This document shows positions 56,544 through 64,000 of a stretch of 64,000 nucleotides of DNA, piece by piece; position 1 is the stretch's first letter, and every line of letters starts with the position of its first letter. The translations under genes and the position numbers were made by a program. The stretch comes from Alphaproteobacteria bacterium (GTDB lineage: Bacteria > Pseudomonadota > Alphaproteobacteria > Thalassobaculales > Thalassobaculaceae). Below the pieces are notes generated by a model. The model did no database searches, was not told the origin of the DNA, and saw only the letters and a program-made list of their open reading frames with translations. The stretch spans positions 124,001 through 188,000 of the forward strand of contig JANSYC010000001.1 of the NCBI GenBank assembly GCA_024742605.1, given 5' to 3'.

Positions 56544-56647
56544 ACCGTTTCCCGGGTCTCCAGAATAGACCCGCGCGGACCATTGGCGCTTGCCGGACCC
56601 GGCACCAAATAGACCCGTAAGCCCACCGAGACAATCAGGAGCCTGAC

Positions 56648-56959
56648 ATGAGCAGCAAGCCGGAGATCGACCCGCAGACCCGTACCGAATTGGAGGCCGC
56701 TGCCTTCCGAACGCTGGTCGATCACCTGCGGCAGCGGACCGATGTGCAGAATATCGATCTGATGAATCTGGCCGGATTCTGCCGGAACTGCCTGTCGAAA
56801 TGGTACCGGGCGGCCGCCGAGGAGAAGGGTCTGGATCTGGACTACGAAGGGGCCCGCGAGATCGTCTACGGAGAGCCCTATTCCAGCTGGAAGGCCCAGC
56901 ATCAGGCCGAGGCGAGCCCGGAGCAGAAAGCCGCGTTCGATGCGGCCGCCAAGCACTAA
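56648..56959 (+). CDS. DUF1244 domain protein
   Basis: This 103-residue protein is a DUF1244 member, a family of compact helical proteins found mostly in alpha- and gammaproteobacteria. LVDHLRQRTDVQNIDLMNLAGFCRNCLSKWYRAAAEEKG and the final IVYGEPYSSWKAQHQ are its signature; two Cys in CRNC may bind metal. The function is not known. GAGCCTG precedes the ATG. Confidence 0.9.
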   Translation: MSSKPEIDPQTRTELEAAAFRTLVDHLRQRTDVQNIDLMNLAGFCRNCLSKWYRAAAEEKGLDLDYEGAREIVYGEPYSSWKAQHQAEASPEQKAAFDAAAKH

Positions 56960-56964
56960 CCCGG

Positions 56965-57354
56965 CTACATCCGTTCGGTGAACTCGGACCTGTCATAGGG
57001 CGGGGTGCCGGCGTCTGCGAAGAACTCCTCCGCCGACAGGATACGGCCCCCCATAATCCTGTAGAAGCCGATGGCGTGCACCACCTCGTCTCCGTTCGTG
57101 ATCCGAGCGCGCACGACCGCGCCTTCCGGTGACGGGTCGACCGATTGGACCTTGATCTTCCAGTTCCCCGGATAGGCCTGATTCAGTCCGACATAGGCGG
57201 CCGGCGTCGGGATCACCTCCCCTGTCTGCGGCCAGACGGCGCGGAACCCACCATCCAGCAACCGGGCGACACCGTCCCAGTCACGGGCGTTCAACCGCTC
57301 CCACAGGGCGCGGGCGGGTTCGGTGGGATCCGAGATCATGGTCGCAAGCATCAT
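56965..57354 (-). CDS. NTF2-like / SnoaL-type small protein
   Basis: This 129-residue protein has the NTF2-like cone fold: ARALWERLNARDWDGVARLLDGGFRAVWPQTGE, NWKIKVQSVDPSPEGAVVRARIT, and a final FFADAGTPPYDRS. Such proteins bind small hydrophobic ligands or act as isomerases. ATG ATG at 57354 follows AGGAG. It is convergent with the DUF1244 gene 5 bp away. Confidence 0.82.
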   Translation of the reverse strand: MMLATMISDPTEPARALWERLNARDWDGVARLLDGGFRAVWPQTGEVIPTPAAYVGLNQAYPGNWKIKVQSVDPSPEGAVVRARITNGDEVVHAIGFYRIMGGRILSAEEFFADAGTPPYDRSEFTERM

Positions 57355-57547
57355 CGGTTTTCTCCTCAATCGGGCGAGAATGTTCCTGTAATGTTCACGT
57401 CCTGTCAAGCAACATCGTCACCGCGGAGCATTACCGGCGTTCAGGGGGATTGGCGCTTGATGGGCGGTGAGGAGCGGTCTATCTTCCGCGCCTTTCCACC
57501 CTGGACGGGTGAAGCTCGAACGGGCTCGGAACTGCAGGAGATTGAGA

Positions 57548-57817
57548 ATGGCGGATGACTCCTCGGGCGAAACGGAGAATGTCGGCGGGATCGCAGGCGA
57601 TCAGCTTCGGTCCTATATCGAGCGGATTGAACGACTCGAGGAAGAGAAAGCGGCGCTCGCGGCCGACATCAAGGAGGTGTTCGCCGAGGCGAAGGCCAAC
57701 GGATTCGACGTGAAGATCATGCGTCAGGTGCTCAAGCTGCGGAAAATGGACAAGGACGACCGAGACGAGGTCGAGACCCTACTGGAGCTCTACAAGCGCG
57801 CGCTTGGCATGGGCTGA
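57548..57817 (+). CDS. gapR: GapR-type (DUF2312) nucleoid-associated protein
   Basis: This 89-residue protein matches DUF2312/UPF0335, including Caulobacter GapR, which binds overtwisted AT-rich DNA and helps replication forks. The long helix QLRSYIERIERLEEEKAALAADIKEVFAEAKANGFDVKIMRQVLKLRKMDKDDRDEVETLLELYK covers most of it. AGGAGAT precedes the ATG. The gene is 28 bp before a RidA-like gene but that neighbourhood says little about function. Confidence 0.9.
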   Translation: MADDSSGETENVGGIAGDQLRSYIERIERLEEEKAALAADIKEVFAEAKANGFDVKIMRQVLKLRKMDKDDRDEVETLLELYKRALGMG

Positions 57818-57845
57818 CCCGACGCATCCGAGACCGGAGAACCAG

Positions 57846-58271
57846 ATGGCACACACGCGGATCCGTCCCTTCAACACACGGGACACCTATCCCGATCAGT
57901 CTCTGGACAACGATCTCGCCCAGGCGGTGGTGGCGGACAACGGCACGATCTATCTGCGCGGCCAGGTCGGCACGGACTTCGACGGCAACCTGGTCGGCGC
58001 CGGCGACCCCGCTGCCCAGACGGACCAGGCCATGCGCAATGTCCAGCAATTGCTGGAGGAGTGCGGCGCCTCGCTGTCCGACATCTGCAAGATCACCATC
58101 TTCATCACCGACCGCAGCCATCGGGAACCGGTTTACCGCACGGTCGGGCGCTGGCTGAAGGGAGTCCACCCGGTCTCCACCGGACTGATGGTGGCAGGCC
58201 TGGCAAAACCGGAATGGTTGATGGAGATCGACGTGATCGCTGTTCTGCCGCAGGATAATCGTCCCCAATAA
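57846..58271 (+). CDS. RidA/YjgF-like protein, distant subgroup
   Basis: This 141-residue protein has the YjgF fold: QAVVADNGTIYLRGQVGTDFDGNLVGAGDPAAQTDQAMRN, then TIFITDRSHREPVYRTVGRWL. The catalytic Arg segment reads HPVSTGLMVAGL, with Thr-Gly where a deaminase has Arg-based chemistry, so imine deaminase activity is doubtful. Start at ATG 57846. It is followed 23 bp later by a cupin gene, suggesting a small catabolic unit. Confidence 0.82.
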   Translation: MAHTRIRPFNTRDTYPDQSLDNDLAQAVVADNGTIYLRGQVGTDFDGNLVGAGDPAAQTDQAMRNVQQLLEECGASLSDICKITIFITDRSHREPVYRTVGRWLKGVHPVSTGLMVAGLAKPEWLMEIDVIAVLPQDNRPQ

Positions 58272-58294
58272 AAAGCGAATGGGAGGCGAGACCG

Positions 58295-58687
58295 ATGACC
58301 GCTGTAACTCCAAAAGCCTCGAACCATGATGGGCTCGGTCCCTTGGCGTCACGGTATGTGGATGTGGGTGAGATTCCTTGGGAGCCGACACCCTATGCCG
58401 GCATCGAATGGAAGATCCTGCTGAAGGACGAGGAGAGCGGCTTGTTGACCGCACTGTTCAAGTGGGAGCCCGGCTCGGAACTGCCGCTCCACGAACACAC
58501 CGATATCGAGCAGACCTTCGTGATCGAGGGCTCGATCGAGGACGAGGAAGGCGAAGTGACCGCCGGTAATTTCGTCTGGCGCCCGACCGGTTCCCGGCAT
58601 GTGGCGCGGTCCCGGAACGGTGCAGTCCTGCTGGGCACCTTTCTGCGGCCCAATCGGTTCTTCTCCACGGTCGACGCGGCGGAGTAA
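58295..58687 (+). CDS. Cupin-domain protein (ChrR/DAD-like)
   Basis: This 130-residue protein is a single cupin: LPLHEHTDIEQTFVIEGSIEDEEGEVTAGNFVWRPTGSRHVARS supplies the two His of the first motif, a Glu and the last His. It resembles the anti-ChrR-type or 2,4-dihydroxyacetophenone-dioxygenase cupins. GGGAGGCGAG precedes the ATG. It may be a dioxygenase or a small-molecule sensor. Confidence 0.84.
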   Translation: MTAVTPKASNHDGLGPLASRYVDVGEIPWEPTPYAGIEWKILLKDEESGLLTALFKWEPGSELPLHEHTDIEQTFVIEGSIEDEEGEVTAGNFVWRPTGSRHVARSRNGAVLLGTFLRPNRFFSTVDAAE

Positions 58688-58697
58688 ACCCGAGTCC

Positions 58698-59522
58698 ATG
58701 CCCGGAGAGGTCACCCGGTTCGCGCCCAGCCCAACCGGCCTGCTTCATCTCGGTCATGCCTATTCGGCTTTCGACGCCGCCGATGCCGCCGCCGGCGGAC
58801 GTTTTCTGCTGCGAATCGAAGATATCGACCGCACCCGCTGCAAACCGGAATTCGCCGCTGCAATCGAACAGGATCTGGCCTGGCTGGGATTGGACTGGGA
58901 GCGGCCGGTCCGTCGCCAATCCGAACATCTCGCCGACTACCAGACCGCCCTGTCGGACCTGGACGCCATGGGTCTGCTCTACCCCTGTGTCCTCTCCCGC
59001 AAGGAGTTGGCTGCGGCCTTCGGACCCGACAGCGACGATCTCACCGTGGTGACGGACACCGACCGGGTGCTCGACCCTGAACTCTACGCCGAGCGCCTCG
59101 CCTCAGGCCAACCGAGGGCCTTGCGGCTCCGGATGGCGCGGGCGATCGCGCGCACCGGCCCCCTCACCTGGACCGATGACCGGCACGGTGTCCGGACGGC
59201 CCGGCCGGAGCGGCACGGGGACGTGGTGCTGGCCCGAAAGGAAACCCCCACCAGCTATCACCTCTCGGTCACGGTCGACGACGCACTTCAGGGAATCACT
59301 CTGGTCACGCGCGGGATGGATCTGTTCGAGTCGACCGACGTCCATCGCCTGCTCCAGGCGCTGCTCGGCCTGCCGACGCCGCGGTACCGCCATCACGACC
59401 TGCTGGTCGACGGAACCGGGACGCGTCTCGCCAAAAGTCACAACTCTCCGAGCCTGCGGTCCCTGCGGGACGGCGGAGCGACGCCGGAGGCGATCCGGCG
59501 AAAACTCGGCTGGGCTGCCTAG
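58698..59522 (+). CDS. gluQ: Glutamyl-queuosine tRNA(Asp) synthetase
   Basis: This 274-residue enzyme lacks a tRNA-binding C-terminus and adds glutamate to queuosine in tRNA-Asp. HIGH-type motif APSPTGLLHLGHAYSAF, IEDIDRTRCKPE, and the KMSKS-type RLAKSHNSPSLRSL are typical of GluQ-RS. The usual zinc site Cys-X-Cys near YxC is incomplete here (YPCVLSR), so zinc may be absent. ATG at 58698 begins 10 bp after the cupin stop. queF, another queuosine gene, is 2.4 kb downstream. Confidence 0.9.
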   Translation: MPGEVTRFAPSPTGLLHLGHAYSAFDAADAAAGGRFLLRIEDIDRTRCKPEFAAAIEQDLAWLGLDWERPVRRQSEHLADYQTALSDLDAMGLLYPCVLSRKELAAAFGPDSDDLTVVTDTDRVLDPELYAERLASGQPRALRLRMARAIARTGPLTWTDDRHGVRTARPERHGDVVLARKETPTSYHLSVTVDDALQGITLVTRGMDLFESTDVHRLLQALLGLPTPRYRHHDLLVDGTGTRLAKSHNSPSLRSLRDGGATPEAIRRKLGWAA

Positions 59523-59764
59523 AGGGGGACCGACAGCGGCTCTCTAGCCCGTGGGTTTCGGGCGGAGACGACGGCATGGAGTGGGCGGAGGCAGGGTAAA
59601 TGGATCGCATTGGCCCAAAGCGGATGATCGAGCCGATCTCACCCAAAGGCTGGTTGGCCAAGAGACTCCTCGGCGTGCATCATGCGGGGCCACCATCGGA
59701 ACTATCCCTCCAATCAACGAGATCACCGCAGGAAACACGACGGCAGCGCAAATGGGGAAACGCA

Positions 59765-60613
59765 ATGACAGTTGATCTGACGGGACGGACAGCCTTGGTC
59801 ACCGGAGCGGCGGGCGGCATCGGCCGCGAGATTGTTCGGGGCCTGCTGGGGGCCGGCGCCCATGTGGTGGCGGCCGATGTCTCGGGACCCGGCCTGGCGA
59901 CGCTGGCGCAGGACATGGCGGCTCCCGAGGGGCAGCTGACGACCGACCGGCTCGATATCTCCAGCGAGGCCGATTGTTCGGCCATTGTCGCGGCCATCGA
60001 GCAACGCCGGGGTAGCCTCGACATCCTGGTCAACAACGCCGCCGTCGGCATGGGGCTGATCCGCGATGACCATATGACCGATCTGGTCAGGATCGAGGAG
60101 ATCGAGCCGGAGATCTGGGACCGGTTCGTGCGCACCAATTTCTCCGGCGCCTGGTATCTGACCAGGGCGGCGGTGCCCGGCATGAAACGGGCCGGATGGG
60201 GCCGGATCATCACCATCACCACCAGTTTCTTCACCATGCTGCGCGGTAAATTCCATCCCTATGGCCCCTGCAAGGCCGGGCTCGAAGCGATGGCCGCCGG
60301 CCATGCCGCCGAGTTCGAGGGCACCGGGATCACGGTCAATGTGGTGGTGCCGGGCGGGCCCACCGATACCCCCTTCGTGCCGGACAGTTCCGGCTTCAAC
60401 CGGGACGACCTGATCCAGCCGTCGGTCATGGCCCCGCCGATCGTCTGGCTGTGCGGGCCGGAGGGTGATCAGGTCACCGGGAACCGCTACGTGGCGGCGA
60501 ACTGGGACCCTTCAGGCGACATTGCGGCCGCACGCGCCGCCAGCGAAGCCCCGATCGCCTGGCCGGATTTGGCGGGCGCCCCGGTCTGGCCGGGCAGCGA
60601 CCCGAACCGTTAG
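59765..60613 (+). CDS. Short-chain dehydrogenase/reductase
   Basis: This 282-residue SDR has TGAAGGIGREIVRGLLGAGAHVVAADVSG, DILVNNAAVGMG, and the catalytic Ser in TITTSFFTM with Tyr-Lys in YGPCKAGLE. The C-terminal VVPGGPTDTPFVPD segment is typical of sugar or secondary-alcohol dehydrogenases. The ATG at 59765 has GGGAAA upstream; a further 165 bp of open frame lacks homology. It overlaps the convergent DJ-1 gene by 4 bp. Substrate unknown. Confidence 0.87.
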   Translation: MTVDLTGRTALVTGAAGGIGREIVRGLLGAGAHVVAADVSGPGLATLAQDMAAPEGQLTTDRLDISSEADCSAIVAAIEQRRGSLDILVNNAAVGMGLIRDDHMTDLVRIEEIEPEIWDRFVRTNFSGAWYLTRAAVPGMKRAGWGRIITITTSFFTMLRGKFHPYGPCKAGLEAMAAGHAAEFEGTGITVNVVVPGGPTDTPFVPDSSGFNRDDLIQPSVMAPPIVWLCGPEGDQVTGNRYVAANWDPSGDIAAARAASEAPIAWPDLAGAPVWPGSDPNR

Positions 60614-61239
60614 AGGACGCGACCGGGGAAAGCGGCCCGGTTCGCCTCCCACGCGGTGCTGTATTCCAGAATCCGGGCGGTTTCCCGGGCGGCCCGCTCA
60701 CCGGCGACCCGTTCGATCAGGTGCAGGGTCATGTCGATGCCAAGCGAGACGCCACCGCCGGTCAGAACCCGCCCCCGATCTACGAACCGGGCTTCGACGG
60801 CCTCGACCGCCCCATGCCGGTCGCGGAGCAGATCCAGCGGACGGGCCTCCCCGGTGACGATCTCCCGCTTGGTTGTGGCCGCGCCGCCGTCCAGAAGGCC
60901 GCTCGCCGCCAGGATCATCCCGCCGGTGCAGACCGCCGCGACGGTTCCTCCACCAGCATGGAAGGCGCGGATATGGGCCAGGATCTCCGGATCCGCCGCC
61001 GCGTCCGGCCAGCCGGGGCCGCCGAGCACCATCAGAATGTCCGCCGCCGGCGCATCGGCGAAGCCATGGTTCGCCAGGATGGACAGCCCGTTCGCCATCG
61101 CCACTTCCCCGCCCTGTTTCGAGAGCACGTGGAAGGCCAGTCCGCCGGTCACCCGGGTCGCCATCGACAGCACACCATGGGTGGCGCCGATGTCGATCGG
61201 CTCGATCCCCGGATAGGCCAGAATCGCGAACACGGTCAT
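60610..61239 (-). CDS. DJ-1/PfpI family protein (GATase-1-like)
   Basis: This 209-residue protein has the DJ-1 fold with the nucleophile in VAAVCTGGMILAASGLLDG, a preceding MVLGGPGW loop, and the helix FVDRGRVLTGGGVSLGIDMTLHLIER. It resembles intradiol or isonitrile-hydratase-like subgroup members. The start overlaps the stop of the PPOX gene in an ATGA pattern, so the pair is coupled. Reaction unknown. Confidence 0.85.
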   Translation of the reverse strand: MTVFAILAYPGIEPIDIGATHGVLSMATRVTGGLAFHVLSKQGGEVAMANGLSILANHGFADAPAADILMVLGGPGWPDAAADPEILAHIRAFHAGGGTVAAVCTGGMILAASGLLDGGAATTKREIVTGEARPLDLLRDRHGAVEAVEARFVDRGRVLTGGGVSLGIDMTLHLIERVAGERAARETARILEYSTAWEANRAAFPGRVL

Positions 61240-61862
61240 CAGTACAGCCCGCGCTCGGCCATGATCTTCGCCTGGCGTTCGGATTCCTCCAGCGTCAGCC
61301 CTGCAACGTGATCGGTCAGGATCTCGGTATAGGTCGGCAAGGTCCGCCGCTCGATCCGGTTCTCCTCACCCCACAGCTTGGAGCGGACCAGCGCCTTGGA
61401 GCAGTGCAGGAACACCTCTTCGATCGCGATCACCAGGCCGATCTTCGGAGCCCGATCCCGGATCGCGCTCCCGTCCAGCAGCCGCGCATCATCGGTGATC
61501 CGGGCGGTGCCGTTGAGCCGCAGGGTCTCATCCATGCCGGGCACCAGGATCAGCATTCCGATCTTCGGATTCTCGATGAGATTGAGGAAATTGTCCAAGC
61601 GGTTGTTGCCGATCCGGTCCGGCAGCAGCAGATGGGTGTCGTCCAGGATCCGGATGAAGCCCGGAGGATCGCCGCGCGGCGAGACATCGGCCCCGTCCCG
61701 GCCTTGAGTCGAGATCACGCAGAACGGCGCCAACCCGATGATCGCCCGACAGTGCTCGTCCAGCGCGGTAAGCACCTTATCGGTCGCCCGGCTCATGGGC
61801 TTGAGGTGCATCTCGCGCAAAGCCTCGGCATCTGTCACATAGCTGATGTTGTCGGGAAGCAT
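61239..61862 (-). CDS. Pyridoxamine 5'-phosphate oxidase-like FMN-binding protein (MSMEG/DR2398 subgroup)
   Basis: This 207-residue split-barrel flavoprotein matches the PPOX-like group ([79 protein letters not shown]). It usually binds FMN and reduces small oxidised compounds. ATG at 61862 is used; the frame is open to 61949 without homology. Its stop shares bases with the DJ-1 start. Confidence 0.86.
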   Translation of the reverse strand: MLPDNISYVTDAEALREMHLKPMSRATDKVLTALDEHCRAIIGLAPFCVISTQGRDGADVSPRGDPPGFIRILDDTHLLLPDRIGNNRLDNFLNLIENPKIGMLILVPGMDETLRLNGTARITDDARLLDGSAIRDRAPKIGLVIAIEEVFLHCSKALVRSKLWGEENRIERRTLPTYTEILTDHVAGLTLEESERQAKIMAERGLY

Positions 61863-61954
61863 CTGCGGTCTCCACTGGCGTTCGTCACCCGTTAAGTCTA
61901 GGGAAGTGGTCGCACGCGGTCGACAGGAACCGGCCCAACCTTGAGGCATATCGC

Positions 61955-62422
61955 ATGACAGACCGAACCTTGCCCGACGGACCGAACCAGCTTGGAAGCT
62001 TCGTGAAACTGCCGGAGTCCCCGTCGGAAGCCGTGCTGGATCGGGTCCACAACCCGCACCCGGACACTGACTACACAGTCCGGTTTACCCAGCCGGAGTT
62101 CACCTCGCTCTGCCCGGTGACGGGGCAGCCGGATTTTGCCTTTCTGATCATCGACTACGTCCCGGCCGATTGGCTGGTCGAAAGCAAATCGCTGAAGCTT
62201 TATCTCGGTGCGTTCCGAAACCACGGCGCCTTTCACGAGGCCTGTACCCTGGACATCGCGAAGCGCCTGATCGACATGCTGTCGCCGAAATGGCTGCGGA
62301 TCGGCGGCTACTGGTTCCCCCGCGGCGGCATGCCGATCGACGTCTTCTACCAGACGGGCGAACCGCCGGCCGGGCTCTGGATTCCACCCCAAGACGTACC
62401 GGTGTATCGGGGACGCCCGTAG
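61955..62422 (+). CDS. queF: NADPH-dependent 7-cyano-7-deazaguanine reductase QueF
   Basis: This 155-residue enzyme reduces preQ0 to preQ1 in queuosine synthesis. The catalytic Cys is Cys53 in [11 protein letters not shown], with Asp60; the QueF motif [12 protein letters not shown] and FRNHGAFHE follow, and [10 protein letters not shown] at the end is typical of the short YkvM-like subfamily. No preQ1 riboswitch is seen upstream. It lies 2.4 kb from gluQ. The next gene starts 2 bp after the stop. Confidence 0.93.
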   Translation: MTDRTLPDGPNQLGSFVKLPESPSEAVLDRVHNPHPDTDYTVRFTQPEFTSLCPVTGQPDFAFLIIDYVPADWLVESKSLKLYLGAFRNHGAFHEACTLDIAKRLIDMLSPKWLRIGGYWFPRGGMPIDVFYQTGEPPAGLWIPPQDVPVYRGRP

Positions 62423-62424
62423 TC

Positions 62425-63441
62425 ATGAAGATCGATGGGCTTCTGTCAAAATATGCCGAGATGCTTGAGGAGATCGATCCGGCTCTGGCCGACCTCTGGG
62501 GCAATAATCACGATCACAACAGGAAATCCAAACTGGATATCACGCCCGAACTGGTCGCGAATTTCGCCGCCTTCGAGATGGGCGGTCTGGGCTTCGAGTT
62601 CGGAAACGACTTCCCGGACCGGAAGACGATTCCCGACGGGGCGCCACGCCCAGTGGTCGCCGATCCGGATTTCGACGCCGGCTACGGTGCGCGGATCCGC
62701 GAGGTCCTGCCGCGATCGCTCCGACACCTGTCCCGGTTCGCGTTTGCCGACCCGATGCAGATCGCCGAACTGGTGCGCTGGGACGGAATCGGCGGAGGAC
62801 GCAGCGTGTCGGTCCAATTGGAGACCGGCCCCGTCCGAGTCAGCCACCACACCCTGCGGGTGGCGGGGCGGGCCTATGAGATGCGGGCCAGCCACCGGGT
62901 CTGGCCGAAGTCGTTGCTGGAGATCGGTGGCGGCCATGGTCGCTTCCTGCGCGATGTGGCGATCTGCGCGCCCGACGCCTCACTCTACTACTGTGATCTG
63001 CCGTTCAATCTGCTGATCGCGGCCGGTTATCTCGCCCGCAAGTTTCCCGGCCAGGTCAACCTGGTCTGGACTCAGGAGGACCGGTTCAAGCCGGAGGCCC
63101 GCATCACCCTGATCGCGCCCTGGCGGTTGGGCGACCTGCCGGAGAATGTCGAGATCTGCTGTAACTTCCTGTCCTTCCAGCACATGTCGGCCGCCAACCT
63201 CGGATACTACAGTGAGATCCTGGATCGCCGGAACGTGGGCGCCCTGTTTCACATGAACCGGGACAAAGCCCTTCACGGCGGCGAAATCGATCTCGATCAG
63301 GCGCCGTTCAATCAGAGCTTCGAGCTGGTTTTCGATCAGGAGATCGGCGGCTTCGTCCGGGCTCACCGCAGAGGCGGTGCCGCCGCGTCCACAACGGCGG
63401 TGAGCATCAGAATGCAGTATCTTCGCCGCCGGGTCGGGTAA
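62425..63441 (+). CDS. Putative sugar O-methyltransferase (TIGR04371-like)
   Basis: This 338-residue protein has a C-terminal Rossmann methyltransferase (LLEIGGGHGRFLRDVAICAPDASLYYCDLPFNLLIAAGYLARKF) and an N-terminal helical and beta part with LRHLSRFAFADP. The LEIGGGHG motif and the following CDLPFNLL fit the putative sugar O-methyltransferase family often found with capsule or glycan genes, though no such genes are nearby. The ATG at 62425 is 2 bp after queF, so it may be co-transcribed. Acceptor unknown. Confidence 0.72.
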   Translation: MKIDGLLSKYAEMLEEIDPALADLWGNNHDHNRKSKLDITPELVANFAAFEMGGLGFEFGNDFPDRKTIPDGAPRPVVADPDFDAGYGARIREVLPRSLRHLSRFAFADPMQIAELVRWDGIGGGRSVSVQLETGPVRVSHHTLRVAGRAYEMRASHRVWPKSLLEIGGGHGRFLRDVAICAPDASLYYCDLPFNLLIAAGYLARKFPGQVNLVWTQEDRFKPEARITLIAPWRLGDLPENVEICCNFLSFQHMSAANLGYYSEILDRRNVGALFHMNRDKALHGGEIDLDQAPFNQSFELVFDQEIGGFVRAHRRGGAAASTTAVSIRMQYLRRRVG

Positions 63442-63550
63442 GTCACTCCAGATCCCGGCCAATGCGCCGAAAGCTGGAAAGACGGAATTGCCCATCGTCC
63501 AGCACCCCCGATCCGGTCTAGGCTGGCGCTCGATCAAACCAGCGGGGGCC

Positions 63551-64000
63551 ATGATGAAACGCAGGGACAATTGGGGCTGGCAGGCCCGGATCGGGATGTT
63601 CATCGTCTCCAGCGAGGCGGTCCCGGAAGCGGAGTGGTGGGCGATGATGCCGGAGGGCTGTTCGGTCCACGCGGCACGCGTCACCGCCTCGACGCCTTGG
63701 GCCACCTGGCGGGTGGATCGCTCCGGGGTCGATCTGGCGGCTGACATGGCGCACGGGGCGGAACAGTTCGCATCCATGCAGCTCTCCGCCGTTGTCCTGG
63801 GGCACAGTTCCAGCGGGTTTGTGGGCGGCACGGGATGGGACGCGGCCACGGTGCGGGCGCTGTCCGAGATCCTGGGGCCCGATATCGCCGTCACCACCAA
63901 CGGGTTCGACAGTTTCACCGCCCTTAAGACCGCGGGCATCGAACGACCGTTCCTGGTGCTGCCGCCCTGGTTCAACGCGGCCACGGTGGAGAAAGGCCTC
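63551..64000 (+). CDS. Arylmalonate decarboxylase / Asp-Glu racemase family protein (3'-truncated by window edge)
   Basis: The first 150 residues of an Asp/Glu/hydantoin racemase superfamily protein are present: RIGMFIVSSEAVPEAEWWAMMPEG, SAVVLGHSSSGFVGGTGWD and ERPFLVLPPWFN-type sequence. In racemases and maleate isomerase a Cys lies in the first glycine loop; here the loop reads HSSSGF with no Cys, as in arylmalonate decarboxylase, which has only the second Cys. The second half with its Cys is beyond the window. The ATG ATG follows a GGGGGCC sequence. Confidence 0.7.
   Translation, partial: MMKRRDNWGWQARIGMFIVSSEAVPEAEWWAMMPEGCSVHAARVTASTPWATWRVDRSGVDLAADMAHGAEQFASMQLSAVVLGHSSSGFVGGTGWDAATVRALSEILGPDIAVTTNGFDSFTALKTAGIERPFLVLPPWFNAATVEKGL

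Noticed and set aside
59523-59764. A small gene with signal-peptide-like start on the minus strand (from 59765)
   Set aside because: It begins inside the SDR start codon region, has no ribosome site and no homology.
61863-61954. A preQ1 riboswitch before queF
   Set aside because: The 92-bp gap has no preQ1 aptamer-like C-rich loop and A-rich tail pattern.

Overview
The window is GC-rich DNA, densely packed with genes on both strands, from an alphaproteobacterium, most likely a Rhodospirillales-like marine or soil heterotroph. Support comes from TRAP transporters, a GapR-type (DUF2312) protein, DUF1244 and DUF6356 proteins, Tad-type pilus proteins, glutamate synthase, and the housekeeping set ispB, rsmD, rluB, tadA, uppP and queF. 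The species cannot be named from the sequence alone.

Layout. 1-3.4 kb: three adjacent thiamine-diphosphate enzymes (E1 alpha, E1 beta, an acetolactate-synthase-like carboligase). 3.6-5.5 kb: an unusual IF-1 with an Arg/Gly tail, followed by an RhlE-type RNA helicase. 5.6-11.2 kb: MATE exporter, SDR, DUF3830-like protein, VIT-family transporter, Lrp regulator, quinone reductase. 11.2-14.4 kb: a TRAP transporter operon with a near-consensus sigma-54 promoter and a hairpin after the binding-protein gene. 14.5-17.8 kb: VOC protein, acyl-CoA synthetase, RidA-like protein and thioesterase, probably catabolic.

17.8-26.2 kb is an accessory island. Both edges carry YchJ (SEC-C) N-termini fused to foreign sequence: on the left to an IS1182-type transposase N-terminus, on the right to the C-terminal barrel of copper-resistance protein CopB. 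Between them lie a methylthioribose-kinase-type gene divergent from an arsenosugar-type glycosyltransferase pair (the second fused to a CIA30 domain), a DCC protein, two methyltransferases and a truncated GAF/histidine kinase in visibly lower-GC DNA. This is the best candidate here for an undescribed system, perhaps modified-sugar or arsenosugar metabolism with ribose salvage.

26.4-34.8 kb: a Clostridia-type glutamyl-tRNA synthetase, a response regulator, three Tad-type pseudopilin genes (one with an EF-hand-like loop), a CHASE4 histidine kinase split by one in-frame UAG, a PhyH dioxygenase and tRNA-Pro(CGG). 34.9-47.7 kb: polyprenyl synthase, tRNA/rRNA methyltransferases, purine permease, S49 protease, a regulator/acetyltransferase pair with clear operators, pseudouridine synthase, TadA, a TIR-like small protein, a beta-lactamase-fold hydrolase and UppP. 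47.7-54 kb: gltD-gltB. 54-64 kb: mixed metabolic genes, including the queuosine pair gluQRS and queF, and an arylmalonate decarboxylase-like gene cut by the window end.
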